Assembly (NCBI GenBank): GCA_012960505.1
Contig: DUBC01000025.1
Span: 61,804-105,755 of the forward strand
Length of the DNA: 43,952 nucleotides
Direction: 5' to 3'
DNA from: Verrucomicrobiales bacterium
GTDB taxonomy: Bacteria > Verrucomicrobiota > Verrucomicrobiia > Verrucomicrobiales > DEV007
Shown here: positions 17,043 to 25,332 of the stretch, in pieces
Position numbering within the stretch: position 1 is the stretch's first letter
Layout of the letters: every line of letters begins with the position of its first letter
Position numbers and translations under genes: made by a program
The notes under the pieces: model-generated
Database searches by the model: none
What the model was told of the DNA's origin: nothing
Seen by the model: only the letters and a program-made list of their open reading frames with translations

Positions 17043-17993
17043 TTAACCGAAAGATTTACGTAGCAGCGCTAAGCTTTTTTTGCATCCAGAGACGGGATCT
17101 TCTTTCCCTTCAAATTCCAAGGACACCCATCCCCGGTAATTTGCCTTGTGCATGATTTTTGCAACCTTCTCATAGTCCAGATCAAGGGTGTACCAGCGTC
17201 CACCACCGTAATAAGTTTTTGCCTGAAGTAGAACAGTTTTATCTGCTAGCATGGAAAGCCGTTCGTATGGATCTTCTAGAAAATTACCTGTGTCCAAAGT
17301 GACCTGTAGCCAAGGCGATTTGATTGCATTGATTATTTTCAATACGCCTTCCGGAGTAAGGCCGAGTCCCCAGTGATTTTCTAAGCCGAGGATTACGCCA
17401 GCCCTCTCTGCCTCCCCGACCAGATCTCCGATCGAATCGATGACCCAGTCGTAGCCTTCTTTTTCTGTGTGCCCTTCGAGTACGGGTTCGATCCCTTTGT
17501 TTTCCATGAGGTGATCAAAATTCTTTGATGTGTTCCACCTGCCGGTATTTATACGTATCGTTGGAATACCCAAGTCCGCTGCTTGACGTATGTAAAATAT
17601 GGTCTGTTCAACATTGTGCCTTCTTTTGTAAGGGTCAGGATCCACGAAGTCCTGATGAGTGGATAATCCCATGAGTGCTAAACCGTTCAAGAACGCATGT
17701 TTCTTAATTTTTTGTAAATAGGGTGGAGTGAAGTCCTCCATTTGAACTTGAAGTATTTCAACTCCGTCAAATCCTTGGTCAGCAGCAATGTCGAGGCACT
17801 TCTCAATTGGTCTGAACTCCTTCCTTCTGAAGCCCCAATACGAATAAGTTGAAACGCCAATTGAATTGGATTTGATAGGTGGACGGTCCCTATTTGCAGG
17901 TGATGCTGACGCCATTCCTGAACCAATAATTGCTCCGGTGAGTGCACTTGCTGATTTAAAGAATTTTCTACGATTTTGGAGATTTGTCGGCAT
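17043..17993 (-). CDS. Tat-exported sugar phosphate isomerase/epimerase-like TIM barrel protein
   Basis: 316 residues from ATG 17993; an in-frame TTG at 18011 would add six residues, but the ATG places the twin-arginine motif (QNRRKFFKSASAL) normally. The rest is a xylose-isomerase-like TIM barrel. Expected ligand positions are Glu in VEILQVQ, Glu in GLENHWG, Asp in TLDTGNF and Glu in VSLEFEG. It resembles the protein at 7103-8020 in plan but is clearly diverged. It is first in the leftward operon containing the SGNH hydrolase and the ABC importer, which suggests sugar or polyol processing. The exact reaction is unknown. Confidence 0.85.
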   Translation of the reverse strand: MPTNLQNRRKFFKSASALTGAIIGSGMASASPANRDRPPIKSNSIGVSTYSYWGFRRKEFRPIEKCLDIAADQGFDGVEILQVQMEDFTPPYLQKIKKHAFLNGLALMGLSTHQDFVDPDPYKRRHNVEQTIFYIRQAADLGIPTIRINTGRWNTSKNFDHLMENKGIEPVLEGHTEKEGYDWVIDSIGDLVGEAERAGVILGLENHWGLGLTPEGVLKIINAIKSPWLQVTLDTGNFLEDPYERLSMLADKTVLLQAKTYYGGGRWYTLDLDYEKVAKIMHKANYRGWVSLEFEGKEDPVSGCKKSLALLRKSFG

Positions 17994-18076
17994 TGGATTA
18001 ATATAAAACAAGAAATGAGTGCCTGTCTCGTTAAAAAGCCTAAACTGAGCACTCTTTATGTTGAGTTTTAGTTTGT

Positions 18077-18105
18077 TTGGCAGTTTCTATTAGAACACAT
18101 TATAT
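18077..18105 (+). promoter_or_regulatory. Candidate sigma-70-type promoter of the cytochrome bc operon
   Basis: TTGGCA (18077-18082) and TTATAT (18100-18105) are separated by 17 bases, and the likely start of transcription would fall just before the ATG at 18121. This fits a housekeeping promoter by eye. Neighbouring alternatives (CATTAT, TATATC, TATACT) make the choice uncertain, and a transcript starting here would have a very short leader. Confidence 0.3.
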
Positions 18106-18120
18106 CTCTTATACTAAAAT

Positions 18121-18684
18121 ATGAATAAATCGCTACCTTCTGAACCTATTGAACCTGATGATCCAGAACGTAGGCAATTTCTAGAAAAAACAGTCAGTAT
18201 AGTTTTAGGTGGAGCCATGGTTTCCGTCCCTGTCGGTGCCGGAATTGCTACACTATTAGCGCCACTTAGTAGTGATAAGGGTGGCAGTTTAAAGATTCGT
18301 CTTGCAAGCATTGAAGATCTTCCATCAGATGGGACTCCTAAGCTCTATCAGATCGTTGCTGAGAAGAAGGACGCATGGACTAAGTATCCTAATAAGCCCA
18401 TCGGTTCGGTTTTCCTTCGTAGAATCGGGGAGAGTAAAGTTGTTGCTTTTAGTTCGAGTTGCCCTCATGCCGGTTGTAGCGTTGATATTGATTCTGACGG
18501 ATCTGCTTTTTTCTGTCCCTGCCATGCGAGTAGCTTTGACTTTGATGGAATCACTCAAGGAAAAAGTGTGAGTCCTCGCGGATTGGATGCGTTGGAAGTT
18601 GATCCGGATCTTTTGGTTAAGGGGGAAGTCTGGGTGACGTTCGTTAAATTTAAAGCCGGAGTTGCGGATAAGGTCGAAGTCTAA
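18121..18684 (+). CDS. Rieske iron-sulfur protein of a cytochrome bc complex
   Basis: 187 residues. A twin-arginine segment (ERRQFLEK) and a hydrophobic stretch (about residues 27-50) anchor the protein at the inner membrane. The Rieske cluster motifs are CPHAGC (Cys114, His116, Cys119) and CPCH (Cys132, Cys134, His135), giving two Cys and two His ligands plus a disulfide pair. It passes electrons from quinol to the cytochrome c part of the complex. The stop codon shares one base with the ATG of the cytochrome b gene (TAATG), so the two are translationally linked. Confidence 0.93.
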   Translation: MNKSLPSEPIEPDDPERRQFLEKTVSIVLGGAMVSVPVGAGIATLLAPLSSDKGGSLKIRLASIEDLPSDGTPKLYQIVAEKKDAWTKYPNKPIGSVFLRRIGESKVVAFSSSCPHAGCSVDIDSDGSAFFCPCHASSFDFDGITQGKSVSPRGLDALEVDPDLLVKGEVWVTFVKFKAGVADKVEV

Positions 18685-20684
18685 TGAAGGGATTATTTAG
18701 CTGGCTAGAAAATAGAACCGGCATTGGAGCCCTCGCTAAGGAGGCTCTCTTTGAGCGAGTCCCTGGAGGTGCACGGTGGCGTTACGTCTGGGGAAGCACC
18801 TTGACCTTTGCGATCATGGTTCAGTTTATAACTGGGGTCTTTCTCTGGATGGCCTACAGTCCGAGCGCTTCAACGGCATGGGAAAGTGTTTATTATATTC
18901 AGAACGAATTGACTTTCGGATGGATTCTCAGAGGTATCCATCATTGGACGGCACAGATCATGGTGGTGCTACTGGTTCTTCATCTCGTTCAGGTCGTCAT
19001 AGATAGCGCTTATCGAGCTCCCCGTGAATTTAATTTCTGGTTCGGTGTCATTCTGCTCTTCATTACGCTGGCAACTTCCCTCACTGGGTACTTATTGCCA
19101 TGGGATCAGAAGGGTTTCTGGGCAACTAAAGTTGCAACGAATTTGGCTGGTGTTGTTCCCATCATTGGAGATGATTTGCAGAGAGTTGTCATTGGAGGAG
19201 CGGATTACGGTCATCATACCCTGACACGTTTCTTTGCATTGCATGCGGGTATTCTGCCGGCCGCCCTTATTGCATTGATTGGGGTGCATATTTATTTATT
19301 TAGACGCCATGGCATCACCGAGGCAAAACCTGCGACTCGAGTAGGAGCGTTGTATTATTGGTACCTCCTAGCAGTTGGTTCGGCGGGCTTGGCTGTGGTT
19401 GCTTATCTATTTAAGGATTCAAATCCTCCATGGGTTCTATGGGTTCCTAGTTTGTTGGCTGCCGGTGTCCTTGTTCGAATTGTCTTTCTTCACCTTCACG
19501 GGAAAGATGATAATTCTGCACGTAGACCTAAGCGGGATGGTATGTTTTGGCCTGATCAAATATTTCGTGATGCGATTGTCTGTTTTGCTGTATTAGGAGC
19601 TGTTCTATTCTTTGTTTTTTGGAAGGGTACTGAACTGACTTCGCCTGCGGATCCGTCTCAGCCTTACAATGCAGCCCGTCCTGATTGGTACTTCATGCCT
19701 CTCTTTTTGATGCTAAAGTTTGAACCGTTTCAAGGTGAGTTCGGTCTTGTTCTTGGTGCCATCATTGTTCCTGGAGTCTTGTCATCAATGCTATTCATGA
19801 TGCCTCTGATTGGTCTCAAGAAGGTTGGCCATTGGGTCAATGTGGTTTTGCTTTACGTTTTGATTGGCGGTTTCGTTGTCCTGACTGTGATGGCTTTCAA
19901 AAAAGATTCTTCTGATCCGGCTTACATTGCGGATGTAACAAAAGCTCATGAGCAAGCTGAAAGAGTCAATGAGTTGATTGAATTTAATGACGGGATCCCT
20001 CCTGAAGGAGCACTCTCGTTACTTTATTCTGACCCCCTGACCCAGGGACCGAGGCTCTTTGCTACTAACTGTTCAACTTGTCATGCTTACGGTTATGACG
20101 ATGACGGTAATGCTCTGGATGGTGCCAATAAAAAATTAATTGATAAACAGTCGGCTCCGGACTTGAAAGGTGTGGGTAGTCGGGAGTGGATATCAAAGGT
20201 GCTGACGGTTGATCATTATCAGAGCAGTAAATTTTTTGGTAATACAAATTTCAAAAAAGGTAAGATGTTGGAATTTCTTGTAGATACAGAGCTCGAGGAG
20301 GAAGACGTGACTGGGCTTGCTGCGGCGCTTTCTTCTGAGGCTAAACTTAAATCACAATCGGATATCGATAATAATGACACAAAATTAATAGCTAATGGGT
20401 TTGAGTGGATGGGTGAGGATGAGCTTGCCTGTGTTGACTGTCATAAGATCAAGGGAGAAGGTGGCAAGAAAGGGCCCGACCTGACCGCTTATATGTCTAG
20501 GCAATGGCTTGTAGATTTTATTGGCAACTCAAGCCATGAAAGATTTTATGGTGATGATAATGACAGGATGCCTAATTTCTTGGATGCTGTGAGTGCTGAA
20601 GGTGAGATTAAGCAGGGTAAACTTGATCAAAAGAGTGTTGAGCTAATTGTTGATTGGTTACGTGGAGAGTACGCTGATAAATGA
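18684..20684 (+). CDS. Cytochrome b fused to di-heme cytochrome c (quinol oxidation complex subunit)
   Basis: 666 residues. The N-terminal 420 are cytochrome b with about eight membrane helices. Histidine pairs in RGIHHW/LVLHLV and HHTLTRFFALH/GVHIYL bind the two b hemes. The quinol-site PEWY motif reads PDWYF (NAARPDWYFMPL). A soluble C-terminal part carries two c-type heme sites, CSTCH near residue 464 and CVDCH near 584, each with plausible downstream Met ligands. Fusion of b and c subunits means that with the Rieske protein it may form a complete two-subunit core. ResB and CcsA, needed for heme attachment, lie in the same cluster. Confidence 0.93.
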   Translation: MKGLFSWLENRTGIGALAKEALFERVPGGARWRYVWGSTLTFAIMVQFITGVFLWMAYSPSASTAWESVYYIQNELTFGWILRGIHHWTAQIMVVLLVLHLVQVVIDSAYRAPREFNFWFGVILLFITLATSLTGYLLPWDQKGFWATKVATNLAGVVPIIGDDLQRVVIGGADYGHHTLTRFFALHAGILPAALIALIGVHIYLFRRHGITEAKPATRVGALYYWYLLAVGSAGLAVVAYLFKDSNPPWVLWVPSLLAAGVLVRIVFLHLHGKDDNSARRPKRDGMFWPDQIFRDAIVCFAVLGAVLFFVFWKGTELTSPADPSQPYNAARPDWYFMPLFLMLKFEPFQGEFGLVLGAIIVPGVLSSMLFMMPLIGLKKVGHWVNVVLLYVLIGGFVVLTVMAFKKDSSDPAYIADVTKAHEQAERVNELIEFNDGIPPEGALSLLYSDPLTQGPRLFATNCSTCHAYGYDDDGNALDGANKKLIDKQSAPDLKGVGSREWISKVLTVDHYQSSKFFGNTNFKKGKMLEFLVDTELEEEDVTGLAAALSSEAKLKSQSDIDNNDTKLIANGFEWMGEDELACVDCHKIKGEGGKKGPDLTAYMSRQWLVDFIGNSSHERFYGDDNDRMPNFLDAVSAEGEIKQGKLDQKSVELIVDWLRGEYADK

Positions 20685-20729
20685 GTTACAGAGTAGAGAT
20701 CTTCTTATTATAATTATTCTGTATTTTTG

Positions 20730-21185
20730 ATGTTAAAAATTGAATGTCCAAAATGTGGAACGCCACTAGAAGTTCCTGATGATAAGACTCAAGGAAAGGG
20801 GAGGTGCTCAACTTGTGAGACCAAATTCTTGATACCTGCTTCGGAAGATGATGAGATAGAAATTATTGATGAAGAGAAGACCGATGTTGTAAAAAGTAAA
20901 CAGGGAGATGAGTCAATAAATGAAGAGGAGTCCGGTAAGGATAAAGATGGCTCTGATGAGGAAGAGTTGAGCAGTGAGGATCAGAGCAATGAATTGTCTG
21001 AAGATTTCATTGCTAGGTGGCTTAAGGTGCTCGGCCTCATTACTGTGGGGCTAATAATAGGCATTATACTTGGATTTTATGTTGGCAGGTTCACGGCGAC
21101 GCCTGAGGATGAATTTTATCAGTCTGAGCCTTCAATTAAATCACGAGGTGACACCATTGACCCCTTTGGAATTGATAATAATTAG
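20730..21185 (+). CDS. Zinc-ribbon (MJ0042-type) single-span membrane protein
   Basis: 151 residues from ATG 20730; the in-frame TTG just before it is a weaker start. Residues 4-30 form a zinc ribbon with the pairs CPKC and CSTC. A very acidic linker of about 60 residues (rich in Glu, Asp and Ser) follows, then one membrane helix near residues 100-125 (GLITVGLIIGIILGFYVG) and a short tail. The layout puts the zinc finger on one side of the membrane, but no function is known. It sits between the cytochrome bc genes and the cytochrome c maturation genes. Confidence 0.72.
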   Translation: MLKIECPKCGTPLEVPDDKTQGKGRCSTCETKFLIPASEDDEIEIIDEEKTDVVKSKQGDESINEEESGKDKDGSDEEELSSEDQSNELSEDFIARWLKVLGLITVGLIIGIILGFYVGRFTATPEDEFYQSEPSIKSRGDTIDPFGIDNN

Positions 21186-21232
21186 AACTAATCAATTGGT
21201 GATTAATTAGATTTTGTAGTAATAAGTATTAG

Positions 21233-21889
21233 ATGTTTGCCAGAATTTATAGTCTTAGCCTGATCCTAATTCTTGGATTGCTGGGATCTGTTTCTTGTGA
21301 CCGTGCAGAAGAATATGTTGAAATAAAAGATTCCCGTACTCCTGGTCGTTTTTCTCCAACCCCTCAGCTTGGCCTGTCGTTTAAGGACCGAGCAGGAATC
21401 ACTTCATCTTCTAATAGTTCTCCTGAATCCTCTAAGGTGTCATTTTTTGTTAAAATGATTGGGCCTAAAGCTTTGATTGATGGAGAAAAAAGTAGGTTTG
21501 ATGCTTTCTGCAAAACTTTAAAAGTTGGTAAGGGTAATCCTCCGTTCGAATGGACTAAGCCAGACGAGTGGAACGCTGCTGAGGGGACAGCAATGAGGAT
21601 TGCTAATTTTAACTTCGGTCCAGATAAGAAAGGTGAGTGCTATTTTACAGTGCTACCTGGTGGCGGGCAATTACTGGCGAATCTTAACAGGTGGCGTAGT
21701 CAGATGGGATTGCCTGATGCTACGCCAGAAGAAGCAGAATCGTTACCTTCTCGACAGTTCCTATTTGGAGACGGTAAGTACGTTGAAATTGAAGGTTCTT
21801 TTAAAGGGTTCGGTGCAAGTGATGCTGAGGACGGATATAAAATGATTGGCATAATTATGCCTGAACTCCAAATAGGAGGGCCTAAATAA
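21233..21889 (+). CDS. Putative lipoprotein of unknown function, in the cytochrome c cluster
   Basis: 218 residues with a lipoprotein signal: LILILGLLGSVSC, with the probable lipid-bearing Cys near residue 22. The mature part has a Ser/Pro-rich stretch and then a compact domain (residues 70-218) with WTKPDEWN, MRIANFNFG, YFTVLPGGGQLLANLNRWR and YVEIEGSF. That pattern, with W-x-x-P-x-x-W and a glycine-rich loop before NxWR, recalls envelope proteins seen in PVC genomes, but I cannot name the family. It ends a few bases before resB, so the two are probably cotranscribed. A part in cytochrome c assembly or bc-complex stability is possible but only inferred from position. Confidence 0.65.
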   Translation: MFARIYSLSLILILGLLGSVSCDRAEEYVEIKDSRTPGRFSPTPQLGLSFKDRAGITSSSNSSPESSKVSFFVKMIGPKALIDGEKSRFDAFCKTLKVGKGNPPFEWTKPDEWNAAEGTAMRIANFNFGPDKKGECYFTVLPGGGQLLANLNRWRSQMGLPDATPEEAESLPSRQFLFGDGKYVEIEGSFKGFGASDAEDGYKMIGIIMPELQIGGPK

Positions 21890-21893
21890 ATTA

Positions 21894-23189
21894 ATGGCGG
21901 ATACTGAATCAGATATTCATAAGGGTTCTCGTAAAAGGAAGTCATTACTCGCTAAATTGTATGATTTCTTTTCCGGGTACTTGCTTGCCGTCATTCTATT
22001 AACGTTCCTATTGGCTCTAACCTATTTTGGGACCATGGCTCAAGTTGAGCTTGGGCTTTATGAGGCATCCGAAAAATATTTTGAATCATTTTTTCTAACT
22101 GAGAACATCGCCGGCGTTCCGGTCCTTCTTCCGGGCGTGTACTTAGTCAGTGCGTTACTTTTCTTAAATCTTACGCTTGGAGCCATCGTGAGAGTGCGTA
22201 AGAGTTGGCGCCGTCCGGGTATGTTGATTGCTCATAGTGGAATTCTTTACATATTGTTTGCCGGTTTCGTCGCTTTTCACTACACGAAAGAAGGCAATAT
22301 GCTTCTGTACGAGCCGAACGGATCAGATGTCAGGCATCAGTCTGATGAAATCTATAATCTCACTAATTGGAGTATTGAGGTTACCAAGTATGATTCAAAC
22401 GGGAAGCGCGAATTTATCCATGTGATAGGGCCAGACCAATTAGGGGGAGATTGGGAAGCCGGATCAACGAGAACTTATGTGAACAGTGATATTCCGTTTC
22501 AAATTAAGGTTTCGGGCTATTTGAGGAATATAGCTAATGGCAAGGGTCAATTGGCAGGACTCCTTAGTGAGAAAGGGGCAAAGGACAAAGGAGTGAGGAT
22601 CATAGAAGGTTATGGTGTAGAAGCTGTGCCTACTAATAAGAGTATGGAATTTAATCTTCCAGCCACTTACATTGATATTTTCTCGAGGGTTGGTACTAAC
22701 AAATTTGATTCTGAATCAATTTCTTCGGCCCTTCTAATTGGCTCAGGGCCGCTGTCTCCTAAGCCATTTACTTTTAGTGATGGAGATGAGAAGTGGTCCG
22801 TTGATCTGACCCGGCAGCGCTATACTCTTCCCTTTGCTATTGAATTGGAGAATTTTCAAAAGGAGGATCACCCTGGTACTATGAGGGCTCGTGAATATTC
22901 AAGTGACGTCATAAAGATTGATACTGGCAGAAAGGTGCACATTAGCATGAATAAGCCGATGAGAGACGCTGGATACACTCTCTATCAGGCCAGCTGGGGA
23001 CCAGAGGGGGCTCGACCCGGAGATCGTCTTTATACTAGCTTGGCGGTCTCCTATAATCCTGCTGATCAGTGGCCTAAGTACGGAACTTATGTGATTGCCA
23101 TAGGAATGACGATTCATTTTGTTCAGAAGCTTTTTTCCTATCTCAAACGCAGTAATAGGTCACGTCGGAGAGAGGAGGATTCTCAATGA
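21894..23189 (+). CDS. resB: ResB-like cytochrome c biogenesis protein
   Basis: 431 residues. Hydrophobic helices lie near residues 25-45, 80-100 and 108-130, then a large periplasmic domain and a last helix near 400-415 (YGTYVIAIGMTIHFVQ). The family signature near the end is visible as MNKPMRDAGYTLYQASWGP. ResB works with CcsA in system II cytochrome c maturation, moving heme and keeping it and the apocytochrome reduced. The gene overlaps ccsA by four bases (ATGA), a tight coupling often seen for this pair. The target cytochromes are likely those encoded just upstream and at 28630-29730. Confidence 0.85.
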   Translation: MADTESDIHKGSRKRKSLLAKLYDFFSGYLLAVILLTFLLALTYFGTMAQVELGLYEASEKYFESFFLTENIAGVPVLLPGVYLVSALLFLNLTLGAIVRVRKSWRRPGMLIAHSGILYILFAGFVAFHYTKEGNMLLYEPNGSDVRHQSDEIYNLTNWSIEVTKYDSNGKREFIHVIGPDQLGGDWEAGSTRTYVNSDIPFQIKVSGYLRNIANGKGQLAGLLSEKGAKDKGVRIIEGYGVEAVPTNKSMEFNLPATYIDIFSRVGTNKFDSESISSALLIGSGPLSPKPFTFSDGDEKWSVDLTRQRYTLPFAIELENFQKEDHPGTMRAREYSSDVIKIDTGRKVHISMNKPMRDAGYTLYQASWGPEGARPGDRLYTSLAVSYNPADQWPKYGTYVIAIGMTIHFVQKLFSYLKRSNRSRRREEDSQ

Positions 23190-25294
23190 ATAGACTAATC
23201 AAATCTATAAGAGTTATACTCTGTTTTGTTTTTGCTGCGTCTCTTAACTTCAGCGCTGCGGCGATAGATTCCTATAAAAAGTGGGACCCAGAAATTGTGA
23301 AAATATTTGAGGCGATGCCCGTTCAGGAAGAGGGTCGTCTCAAGCCGATGCAAACGGTCGCTCGGTACAAGTTGATGCGGATAAATAACTCCAAGCGTCT
23401 TCGTTTCGAAGTTGGCGGTGAGAAGATCAAGGTCTCTGCTGCAGAATGGTTAATGGATTGTCTTTTCCGTCCTGAAGTGGCAAAAAAAATGCCGATTTTC
23501 AAGGTTAATAATCCAGACGTAATTGAGGCGATCGGAGTCGAGCCTCATAGCTCGCCTCGGGAAAGATACAGTTTTGAGGAAATTAGTAGTGCCCCTGATG
23601 CGATGAAGCGCCTTTCTGAGAGGACCGGGGAGTTGGGAAAGATGATGGAAGATTCCGATAAAGAAGAGGAATCTAAGGCTGCGCGCAGAGATCCAGTTAA
23701 CGCGGGGCTCCTATCCCTTAAGTCCGCCGTCAATGAATTTGAGTGGGCGACCAATGCATTCAACTTTGCTAGGGATGGGATCGCTGTTGATTTGGGGGAA
23801 GCTTCTGAAGAATTCAAAAAAGCTGAAGGCGGTAAATCGAGGGTCAGTTATTTTCTTTCTGAGTTCGATAAAATCATAGAGATTGCAAGAAAGCCTGAAG
23901 GGCAAGAGTTCGTAGCAAAGATATCAGCAGCATTCAATCTCCTCGAGAGGGACATGGCGACGGCTGGTGTGAAGGACAGGGTCAGCATGATTAGTTTGGC
24001 TATGTTTCCACCGATATCAGATGATGATGAGGAGTGGATAAAGCCCGGTTATTTGATCGAACAATTGTCATTTAGGAAGAACGAGTTATCCGTTGAAGAT
24101 CAAAAGAAATTTGCGCAATGGGCCTTACCTAAAATTGTGGCCCTTGAAGGTCTGACTAGGAATGTTGGGTCTCCGAGTTTTGTTAATGATTTGAAAGCTT
24201 TGAGTGATGGGATTGTGGCTAAAGCAAAGGAGAGGGGAGAGTATAAGAATATTGAATTAGAGTTGCTTAATAATAGGCTAGGACTTTTTCACTGGGCACT
24301 ACCTTTTTACATCATGGCATTTATTCTTTTGGCTGTGACCTGGTTAGGACCAGGCAGTAAGATTTCGAGGGGTCTGACATATGGGGTTCTTGGGATGACG
24401 GTATTTGCCACGGTCGCTCTGATAGCTGGGATTTACTTGCGCAGTATACTTCTTGGGAGGCCCCCAATATCTACTCTTTATGAGACAATTCCGTTCATTA
24501 CGGCATCAGCAGTTATTCTGTGCCTAGTCATTGAGTTCTTTGACAGGAAAGGCATTGCGCTGGCCTGTTCTGTTATGATTGGTATCATTGGCCTTTTCCT
24601 TGCGATGCGTTTTGAGATTAAGGAGGCTCGGGACACTCTTAAAGTTCTTGAGGCTGTCCTCCGTTCCAATTTCTGGTTAGCGACTCATGTCATTTGTATT
24701 AATATTGGCTATTCAGCTGCAATTCTTGGTGGAGTAATAGCTCATCTGTTCATATTTTCCTGCTTCTTTAATGTTGGATCTAAGGATTTTAGAAAATCGG
24801 TCACACGGATGGTCTATGGGGTAACCTGTTTTGGGCTCTTATTTGCATTAGTTGGGACTGTCCTTGGAGGTGTTTGGGCAAATGACAGTTGGGGTCGGTT
24901 CTGGGGCTGGGACCCTAAGGAAAATGGAGCCCTGATGATCTGCATAGGTGCTATCATACTATTGCATGCCAAAATGGGCGGTTATATCAAAGAACTGGGC
25001 ATTAATGTAATGGCGGTACTAATTTTGATGATCACAGTCTTTTCTTGGTGGCATGTGAATCAACTCGAAACGGGTCTTCATAGCTATGGTTTTACAAGTG
25101 GTATCATGTTTTGGCTCTTTATTGTTTATGCTATTGAAAGCGCCGTCATGTCTTTGGGATTAAGTTGCTGCTTCTTCAGATTTCCCGAACGTAAGGGGCA
25201 GCTAGGAGGAGTACGGACTGTTTTTTCAGTCTCTTTTTTCCTTTTAGCCTTCATTTTCACCATTGTTTTTGTCAATCTGGCGTTACTAACGTAA
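23186..25294 (+). CDS. ccsA: CcsA-like cytochrome c biogenesis protein with extended N-terminal domain
   Basis: 702 residues. A signal sequence is followed by a periplasmic domain of about 350 residues starting EEGRLKPMQTVARYKL. Eight or so membrane helices follow from about residue 370. The heme-handling tryptophan-rich loop is WGRFWGWDPKE near residue 570, with conserved histidines in the flanking helices (for example ATHVICIN and the SWWHVNQ string). This is the system II heme lyase that joins heme to CxxCH motifs outside the membrane. The long N-terminal extension is like that in Bacteroidota and PVC fused forms. ATG 23186 overlaps the resB stop. Confidence 0.87.
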   Translation: MNRLIKSIRVILCFVFAASLNFSAAAIDSYKKWDPEIVKIFEAMPVQEEGRLKPMQTVARYKLMRINNSKRLRFEVGGEKIKVSAAEWLMDCLFRPEVAKKMPIFKVNNPDVIEAIGVEPHSSPRERYSFEEISSAPDAMKRLSERTGELGKMMEDSDKEEESKAARRDPVNAGLLSLKSAVNEFEWATNAFNFARDGIAVDLGEASEEFKKAEGGKSRVSYFLSEFDKIIEIARKPEGQEFVAKISAAFNLLERDMATAGVKDRVSMISLAMFPPISDDDEEWIKPGYLIEQLSFRKNELSVEDQKKFAQWALPKIVALEGLTRNVGSPSFVNDLKALSDGIVAKAKERGEYKNIELELLNNRLGLFHWALPFYIMAFILLAVTWLGPGSKISRGLTYGVLGMTVFATVALIAGIYLRSILLGRPPISTLYETIPFITASAVILCLVIEFFDRKGIALACSVMIGIIGLFLAMRFEIKEARDTLKVLEAVLRSNFWLATHVICINIGYSAAILGGVIAHLFIFSCFFNVGSKDFRKSVTRMVYGVTCFGLLFALVGTVLGGVWANDSWGRFWGWDPKENGALMICIGAIILLHAKMGGYIKELGINVMAVLILMITVFSWWHVNQLETGLHSYGFTSGIMFWLFIVYAIESAVMSLGLSCCFFRFPERKGQLGGVRTVFSVSFFLLAFIFTIVFVNLALLT

Positions 25295-25332
25295 GCCTAA
25301 AGGTTACTAGATTTAAATTTTACTCTAAAAGC

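Noticed and set aside
18017..18054. Inverted repeat GAGTGC...GCACTC between divergent genes
   Set aside because: Arms are only 6 bp with a 26-base gap and no repeat elsewhere, so it may be chance.
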